Shown piece after piece: positions 26,488 through 34,700 of a DNA stretch of 64,000 bases. Within the stretch, counting starts at the first letter, position 1, and the number at the start of each line of letters is the position of its first letter. Under the pieces are notes generated by a model that had not been told where the DNA came from, ran no database searches, and saw only the letters and a program-made list of their open reading frames with translations. The DNA is from Kiritimatiellaeota bacterium B1221 (GTDB lineage Bacteria; Verrucomicrobiota; Kiritimatiellia; SS1-B-03-39; UBA6053), in contig JARHXX010000004.1 in the NCBI GenBank assembly GCA_029269125.1, positions 62,001 through 126,000 of the forward strand, in the 5' to 3' direction. The translations under genes were made by a program, and so were the position numbers.

Positions 26488-27255
26488 TCAGCCAAACATG
26501 GCCCCGGCATCTTCCACTGCGGGCGGGAAGATTTCCTGCACATCGCCTTCTAATCTGAGGGCGACGTGGGGCATGCCGTCGTGAGCGGTTTCTCCCTGAT
26601 TGATGATGATATAAGGGATGCCCGCCCGGGCGGCCATAATGGGAAAGGTGGCGGCGGGTTGCACGGACAGGGTGCTGCCGATAGCAATGACCAGATCGGG
26701 GTGCTGCATGGCGGCCTGGGCGCGGCGCATATCCTCTTCTCTGAGCATTTCGCCGAACTGGATAACGGCAGGTTTTAAGTACTTTTGGCAGTCAGGGCAG
26801 AGGGGGAGTTTTTGGTGTTCTCTCCAGTCGGTATACCAATCCTGGGCCTGATCCTGAAATCCGCAGTGAATGCAAATGACCCCGTCCATTCGCCCGTGGA
26901 GTTCGATGAGCTGTTCTTCCGGCGTCCCCGCTTTGCGGTGAAGTCCGTCGATGTTTTGGGTGAGGACCGCCTGAAGCTTGCCCAGTTCATGCAGGCGGGT
27001 GATGGCCCGGTGGGCAGGCGTGGGGTTCACATCCTGCCACTGTTGCCAGTCTTCACTTTTAAAGGTCCAGTACTGTTCTCGTTTTTCAGATTCGAACATG
27101 AAATCCTGCAAAGAAATTTCAGGCCGGGTTTTCCAGATCCCCTGCGGGCCGCGGTAATCGGGAATACCGGCGCCGGTACTGATGCCGGCGCCGGTAAAAA
27201 TAACAATCCGTTCGGATTGAACGAGATATTCAAGGAGGGTTTCAGGTTGCTTCAT
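26488..27255 (-). CDS. NAD-dependent protein deacylase, Sir2 family
   Basis: A 255-residue sirtuin. NAD-binding GAGISTGAGIPDYRG is near residues 21-35, TQNIDGLHRKAG and the catalytic His in ELHGRMDG follow, and the small zinc domain has CIHC and CPDC pairs. GSTLSVQPAA completes the NAD pocket. It removes acyl groups from lysine side chains, linking protein activity to NAD and acyl-CoA status. Its ATG overlaps the stop of an upstream exported thioredoxin-like gene as ATGA, so the two are translated together, an unusual partnership. Confidence 0.95.
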   Translation of the reverse strand: MKQPETLLEYLVQSERIVIFTGAGISTGAGIPDYRGPQGIWKTRPEISLQDFMFESEKREQYWTFKSEDWQQWQDVNPTPAHRAITRLHELGKLQAVLTQNIDGLHRKAGTPEEQLIELHGRMDGVICIHCGFQDQAQDWYTDWREHQKLPLCPDCQKYLKPAVIQFGEMLREEDMRRAQAAMQHPDLVIAIGSTLSVQPAATFPIMAARAGIPYIIINQGETAHDGMPHVALRLEGDVQEIFPPAVEDAGAMFG

Positions 27256-28112
27256 TCGCCAAGTTGTTCTTCCAATAGTTTTTCCAAAGCCTCTCCCCGG
27301 GTATTCATGGAAATGACTTTGCCGGCTTTATCCAGAATAAAGATGGTGGGGGTGGCAGAGACCGATAAATGATCCGCGAGAGATTTTTTTTGCTCGGCAT
27401 CATAAATCATGGGCCATGTTATGTCATGCTTTGCAATGAATTTATTCAGGGGAGCTTTGCTACGATCCAAAGAAACGGCGATGATTTCAAATCCTTTCTC
27501 ATGATATTTTGCGTAGGCCTCTTTCATGTAGGGCACTTCGGCAATACAGGGCGGACACCAGGTCGCCCAGAAATTGACCATCACCACTTTGCCTTTATAG
27601 TCATCGAGTGAAATTTCTTTTCCGTCCAGGGTGGTGCCGGAGAGTTCCGGAGAACTGCCCACCACAGGCTTTCTCATTTGCGCTTTCAACTGGGCATATG
27701 CCTGGGCATAAATGGGGCCTTCACCGCTTTCCGCCAATTCTTTGAATGTCTGTAATACTTCTTGAGGAATTTCCGTGTTGCCTTGTTCCATGCTGAACTG
27801 GACCAGAATACTTCCGGAACGTAAAAGTTTCTCCGTAGGGATTGGATCCCGGGATTTTTGGTCCTGAAATTGGTCGTACAGTAAATCGAGCATGACTTCT
27901 TTTTCACCGCTGAGAAAGGCGGCTTCAATGGCTTTCATGCGGGCGTCATCGATATCCTTTGCCTTGGGGTTATCGGAGATATAGTCAGTAAGATCATCCA
28001 GCATGGCTTGGTAGTGCTGTTTGGTGATTTCCGCAACGGAATCCGCAATCAAAGGGATGGCGATCAGGGTGAGAGTGGCTGCCGTTAAGAGGGTTAAAAT
28101 GGTTTTCTTCAT
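27252..28112 (-). CDS. Exported TlpA/ResA-like thioredoxin family protein
   Basis: The 286-residue protein begins with a signal peptide (MKKTILTLLTAATLTLIAIP). A helical region of about 120 residues without recognised motif precedes a thioredoxin-fold domain (from about 150) with the redox motif WATWCPPC and the cis-Pro loop SATPTIFI. AhpC/TSA-type redoxins of this form act on periplasmic disulfides, for example in cytochrome c maturation. It is the first gene of a two-gene operon with the sirtuin, overlapping it by four bases. Confidence 0.9.
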   Translation of the reverse strand: MKKTILTLLTAATLTLIAIPLIADSVAEITKQHYQAMLDDLTDYISDNPKAKDIDDARMKAIEAAFLSGEKEVMLDLLYDQFQDQKSRDPIPTEKLLRSGSILVQFSMEQGNTEIPQEVLQTFKELAESGEGPIYAQAYAQLKAQMRKPVVGSSPELSGTTLDGKEISLDDYKGKVVMVNFWATWCPPCIAEVPYMKEAYAKYHEKGFEIIAVSLDRSKAPLNKFIAKHDITWPMIYDAEQKKSLADHLSVSATPTIFILDKAGKVISMNTRGEALEKLLEEQLGE

Positions 28113-28236
28113 AGCTTTAAATGTCCGGGTTCGGGTTAGAATATATTTCTTATGACGCCCGCATGTGCAGAACCTTACGCAAAAGCTTCGTAAAAAGTCA
28201 GTTGCTATGCTTCAAAAAAGCGTCATAAGTTATGTT

Positions 28237-28521
28237 ATGACAGCGCAAGGTACAGCCACGATCATGAATGAAGCAGGGATACACTGCCGACCGTCCACGC
28301 ATATTATCAAAACCCTTCAGGGCTATGAAGGAAGAATCCGGGTGGTGCATCCGCAGAATGGAGAGAGCGATCTCAGTTCCATGTTGGATCTGATGATGAT
28401 GGGATTGACTTGCGGGTCCGTGGTGGAAGTGGAAGTGGAGGGGCCGGATGAGGAAGCGAAATTAGCAGAGATTGTGGGACTGTTTGAGCATATTTATGAC
28501 TTTCCTGATGCAGGAAAGTAA
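28237..28521 (+). CDS. HPr family phosphocarrier protein
   Basis: HPr carries phosphate from enzyme I in the PTS, or acts as a regulator via a serine. The active His is in AGIHCRPST (His16 if the start is at 28237), and the SDLSSMLDLMMMGL helix corresponds to the regulatory Ser46 region. The frame is open from 28165; the ATG at 28237 gives 94 residues, close to the family norm of 85-95, but no ribosome site singles it out. No enzyme I, enzyme II or HPr kinase gene lies nearby. A small hairpin (28500-28518) overlaps the end of the gene. Confidence 0.85.
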   Translation: MTAQGTATIMNEAGIHCRPSTHIIKTLQGYEGRIRVVHPQNGESDLSSMLDLMMMGLTCGSVVEVEVEGPDEEAKLAEIVGLFEHIYDFPDAGK

Positions 28522-28780
28522 AGAAACGATCGCTCTTTGACGTTTAAGTCTTCGAATTTTACTAAAAGTAAAGCGGAGCTTTGGAGATGCAACTCGCAGG
28601 TGCTAAGACTCTGGCTGTCGGCACTGCATCAGGGAAGATATCACCGGGGCGGTGCTGTTTTATAAATGTGCTTTTTATGAGATTCGTATTGGCGTTTCCA
28701 ATTATGATTTTGCATTTCTATTCGGCAAAAGGTAATGGTTTTAAAAATTTTGATTGAATTCCTTACCCCATGCTAAACAT

Positions 28781-31700
28781 ATGATCTACCTTGCCAAATT
28801 TCTTTTTGTCTGTGTGCTGGTCCTGTCTCCCAACGCTTTTTCTCAAATTGTAGTGGCGGGGGATGTGAATCCGAGCCCTGCGACCCAGCCGATTTGGACG
28901 GTGGGTGGAAATTTGCTGGTTGGAGATATCGGAATCGGGGGCTTAGAAATTAACGATAGCGGTGAAGTGAATGCAATTGGAGTTGTGGCGGCATATTTCG
29001 GCGGTTCTGTGGGGTCGATACAACTCAATGGCGGTCTGTTGCGCACCGGGCAGCTTTCGGAAGGCAATGGCAGCGGGATAGTTATTTTTGACGGAGGTAT
29101 CCTCCAACTCACCGGCAATCAGGCGGCGTTGTTCAGCGGCTTCGAAGCCGGGGATGTCATCCTGGAGGCTGGCGGTGGCACTATTGATACCCAAGCGTTT
29201 GCCGTGAGCAGTGGTATTGAATTAGGCGGTACGGGATCGCTGACGAAAATCGGTAGCGGTGTCCTGACCCTGAGTGCCGCGAATACTTACAGTGGCGGGA
29301 CCACGGTCCGTGAGGGTACGCTCACGGTGACGCATTCGAGCGGCCTGGGATCCGGTGACGTGACCACTGAGACTGGTACGCTGAAAATTATGAATGGGAT
29401 TACCTTTCAAAATACGATCCACAACAATGAGCTGGGCTTCAGTGAATTTCACGACACCACCTCCGCGGGAAATGCAAACATCACCAACCGGGATGGTGGC
29501 ATCAGATTTGAGGATACCAGTAGTGCGGGAAGTGCGGTGATCTTAAATAACAGACTCAATTTGTCATCAGGTGACAGCTTTGCGCACTTTTTTGACAACT
29601 CTACTGCAGGGAATGCCCACATTACCAATAACGGTGGCCTAACCTCTTTCGAAGGAAGCTCTACCGCAGGAAATGCAACTATCATTAATAATTCTGCAGG
29701 TTTTATTTATTTTTTGGGGAATGCCAGTGCGGGAAACGCGAGGATTACAAATAACAGCGGAGGAAGCACAATTATTCGTGGCACGAATAATAACTTGGAA
29801 AATGCAAAGTTCACCAACAATGCCGGTGGTATGGTTCATATTGCGCTTCATACGGGAGACGTCACGATTGGCGAAGTTTTTGGCGCAGGAAACATAAATC
29901 TGGGTGGAAACAACCTGACTTTGGGCGGACTCAATACTTCCGGTACGATTAGTGGAGTCATATATGATGACGGACTCGCCGGATCGTTGACCAAGAGTGG
30001 GACCGGAGTCCTGACCTTAAGTGGCGAGAATACCTATACCGGAGGAACCACCCTCAGCCAGGGAACGCTGCAAATTGGAGATGGCGGAACCACGGGATCC
30101 ATCAACGGAAACGTCACCAACAATTCCACTCTGATCTTTAACCGCTCGGATGATCTCACTTTTGGTGGTGTGATCAGTGGCACCGGCACTTTGACCAAAC
30201 AAGGTGCGGGTGTGCTGACACTGAGCGGTGTTAACACTTATGCCGGCGGAACGACCCTTGAGGAAGGGAGCCTGAGTGTTGGTAGTAACGAAAATCTCGG
30301 TGAAAATTCCGGCCAATTGGTTTTCGATGGAGGCACCTTGCAAACGACGGGCACGTTCTCGATGGACCGTGCAACGACAATTAATGCCGGTGGTGCTACC
30401 TTTAAGGTGGATTCAGGAACGACACTGACCTCAAACGGTTCTTTGAGTGGTTCCGGGATGCTGACGAAAACTGGAGAGGGAACCCTTAAAATTGACACAG
30501 TTTCTTCTTCCCTTCATTCCGGAGGCACCCTGATTTCTCAGGGAACCTTGCATCATTCGCGCTCTACAATAAACCGTGCCGGAAACATCACGAACCATGC
30601 AACGTTGGAATTCAATGTGGGTTCTTTGGGTGCTAGTTCTAACTATTACGATGTTATAAGTGGCACCGGGCGTTTTGTGAAAAGTGGACTCGGTAGCGTT
30701 CGCCTTTATAACGCGAACACGTACAGTGGGGGGACCATTATTTCGGAAGGTACTTTAGAGTTGTCTGACGGGGGAGCCCTTGTGGGCGATGTCATCAATA
30801 ATGGATCACTCTCTTTTTCTCAAAATTATAACCACATCTTTGCAGGGACCATCAGTGGGAATGGTGATGTCGCGAAATGGAGCTCAAATACCCTGACGCT
30901 AACGGGTGACAATACCTACACAGGTGGCACCACTGTGGCTGGAGGGACTCTTTCCCTGGGTACCAATACTGCTGCCGGAACGGGAACGATCACTACCACC
31001 GGCTCGGCCATTGATTATGCTCACGGCATTTCGGTTGCAAATCCGATTACGATCAACTGGGGTAGCACGCAACTTCAGGTGCTCAGCGGTCATGCGACCC
31101 AATCCGGTGTTATTAGCGAGGCGGGGGGTGCACGTCTGCTGGAAAAAATAGGGGCAGGGACATTGACGTTGAGTGCTGCCAACACCTATACGGGTGGGAC
31201 GACTCTGAGTGCTGGGAGCTTGGTCATCGGACACAACAATGCATTGGGAACAGGGGACCTGACCATTGGCACAGGGACCACGATCGAAGGCGATAATGCG
31301 TGGCGGATTACCAATGATATGTTGGCACAAGGTGATTTTTCCGTGGCGCCACGCAATACGCTACCGGGGCTTTCCGCTCTGGAATTGGATGGAAATCTAG
31401 ACTTGGGTGCTTCCACCCGGACCATTACCAATACACTTGATTTCAATGTGTTTGAGTTTGGTCAGGTGAACTTTGGCGGGGTCATTTCCGGGGATGCCGG
31501 CACGGGACTCACACTGGCGGATATGGGAGCCGCCCCCGGTACAAACGCTGTCTTTTTCCGATTCGATGGTTCGGCCGCAAACACTTATAGCGGTTTAACC
31601 ACGCTGGGGAGTAACGTCTCACTTGCACTTGCCAAGTCGGCCGGGGTCACTGCACTCAGCGGCAATGCGGTTCTTGGGACTGAATCCGTAATCGTGGTTG

Positions 31701-34700
31701 AAAATGATGAACAAATTGAAGATAATGCAAACCTTCTCTTTGAGGGAACCGGGCGTCTGCAGGTCGGCACAGGCACGGATGTGACCGAAACGGTGGGCTC
31801 CCTTTCGGATGACGGGAGTGGCAATGCCAATATTTCTCTCGCAGACAATGCTGGGGGCAGTACGCTTCGGGTTGGATCAGGAAACTTTACCGGGATAATT
31901 GAAGAGGGCGTGGCTGGCGGCGTTTCTGTGGAGAAATACGGGACCGACAGTTTAACCCTTTCCGGAGAGAATACCTATCTGGGAAATACCCTCGTTAGTG
32001 GCGGAACCCTGTTGGTGAACAACGCGGCGGGCAGCGCCACCGGAAGTGGTGATGTGCAGGTTCTGAATGGTGCCACTCTGGGTGGAAGCGGTTTTATTAC
32101 CGGAGAAGTGACCATTGAGAACGGCGCCCATCTGACGGCCGGGAATAGTGCGGGTACGTTGACCACAGGAGATCTCCTGCTGAATGACAATTCCCAGCTT
32201 GATTTCGAACTTGATACCCCGGGAGTTGTGGGGGGCGGGATCAATGATCTCATTGTTGTCAACGGAGACTTGCAACTGGATGGGGTTCTCAATCTTTCGG
32301 ATTTGGGTTCTTTCGGGGTTGGGGTTTATCGGTTGTTTAACTATACGGGAACTTTAACGGACAACGGCCTGTTGTTTGGTGTACTTCCGGGAGTTTACGA
32401 TTTGACGGTGGAGACCGGTACCGCGAACGAAATCAACTTGTCCGTCATGACCGCTTCCGAACAATATTGGGATGGGGTGAACACCACTCCGGACGGGACG
32501 GTGAATGGAGGAAGTGGCATTTGGGATGGAAGCCGGACCAACTGGACAAATACGGCTGGCAATGCGAACGCCTCCTGGGCGGGTGGATTGGATGCGGTTT
32601 TCGGTGGCACGGCCGGTACGGTAACGATTGCCGACGGATTTAGCGCGGATGCCGCCCACCTCGACTTTCAGGTTGGAGGCTATGAACTGGAAGCCAGCGG
32701 TTCGGGCGGGATAAGTCTCTCCGCACAGACAGGGATCACCACGGCTCCCGGTACCACCACCATCAGCGCCCCCATTAGCGGTGCGGGAAGCCTCGCAAAA
32801 TATGGAGCGGGCGTTCTGGTTCTCGAGGACGCCAATTCGTACACAGGCGGCACACACTTAAATGAAGGTGAACTGGTGATTGGCGATGACAATGCGCTGG
32901 GAACAGGCACCTTAACCATTGAAGACGGGACCATTCTCTCCACCCCTCAACCCAGCGGTTTTTTCCCAATTGCGGGGACCACGGATTTGGCAAATGATAT
33001 TGTGGTGAATGGTGACTTCAGCGTTCGTCCGGAAGGAAAAGTGATTGTGCTTTCTTCTTTCTCTCTCAATGGGGATATCGACCTCAGTGGCGGTATCCGC
33101 ACCATCACCAACCTGACTGCTGCCGGTCCACTTCATTTAAATGGCGTTATCAGTAACGGGGGGATCACGCTGGAAAAAGATGCGGGGAACAATTCCGCTT
33201 ATTTCCAGTTTGGCGGCTCAGCTGCCAACACCTATACTGGAGACAGCACGGTAGGAGAAGGCGTTTCGTTATCGCTCTCAAAAAATGATGATACTACAGC
33301 CATTGTCGGTGACCTTTTCATCGAGAATGATGCGACGGTTCAAACGTTAAACGACGAACAAATTGCAGACGATTCTCTGGTTCACTTAGAAGGGAATGCG
33401 ACCTTCCGGGTCGGTTTATTGGGGAACCAAACCGAAACCATCGGTATCCTGTCCGACGACGGCAGCGGAAACGGTTCGGTTGCCCTTAATGGTTTTCTAA
33501 ATGGAAGCAGCCTCCGGGTTCAAGAGGGGGACTTTTCAGGTGTGATCTCCGGCGGCGGATATTGGACGACCTCTCTGGAAAAATATGGCAATGGTTTACT
33601 GACGCTGAGCGGTACCAATACCTACCGGGGTGGCACGCTTATTAGCGGCGGGCGTTTGCGGATAAGTGACGATGCGAATCTAGGGGATACCGCAGGAGAC
33701 CTGACCTTTGACGGCGGCGCTTTACAAACCACTGCCAATGTTACCACTGACCGCGATACCTATTTGAATGGTCAGGGGGGCATCTTGAATACGAGAAACG
33801 GTTCTGTTCTTCGTCATGAGGGAATGATTGACGGTACGGGCGAACTTTCGAAGCGGGGCAATGGGGTTTTGCTCTTGAGCGGAACCAATACTTATACCGG
33901 TCGGACAGAAGTGCTTAACGGACAGATCGCCATTACCGAGGGCGGTTCGATTGACATCCGTTCAAATATTGTCATTGCTCCGGATGCTGCGGATAATGGC
34001 AGTTTTTGGGTGAGTGGAGCCGGTGGGGGAGGAATGGCGAAAACCTCCGAAGCCTTGGTGGTGGGAAGAGCTGGTTTTGCTGAAATATTTGTTGACGAAG
34101 GGGGAACAGTCGAAGCCAATGGTGTATTTCTTGGGCGTAGAGATTCCGGTTTTGGGTATCTTTTGATCGATGGAGCCGGATCGATGTTAACCGCAACCGC
34201 CGGTGGGAGTTTTGATGGTGAAATCAGCATTGGACATCGAGGGGAAGGGCTGATGGAAATTGAAGACGGCGGCAATGTGACTGCTGAAGTTGTGACGGTG
34301 GGAACCACCACCCGCGGAGTGGGGGAACTGCTGGTGCGGAACAGCGGATCCACTCTTTTGGTAGAGGATGAGCTTATTATAGCAGACCGGGGGTTCGGTG
34401 ACTTGTTTGTTCGGGACGAAGCGGTGGTCACTTCTGGAACTGCGGTGATTGGCGCGCAAACAGATGCTGATGGTTTGGCGGTATTGAATAACGGAACCTG
34501 GGTGGTTGAAGATAGTTCGATGATCATTGGTCAGGAGGGAGTCGGGGTGTTGGCCTTGCGTGATTCAGGTCGTCTCGATCAGTCCGGCGTGGCGGGGCCG
34601 GTTGTGCTCGGGTCGCTTGCCGGCGGGGAAGGGGAAATCGTCATAGGTGGACGCGGTGCGACTGCACGTGCCGCCGGGATCCTCGATGTGTCAGAGATTA

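Noticed and set aside
32354..34527. Several long minus-strand frames under the autotransporter
   Set aside because: They are mirror frames of a strongly biased Gly/Thr/Asn/Ser repeat protein and carry no domain.
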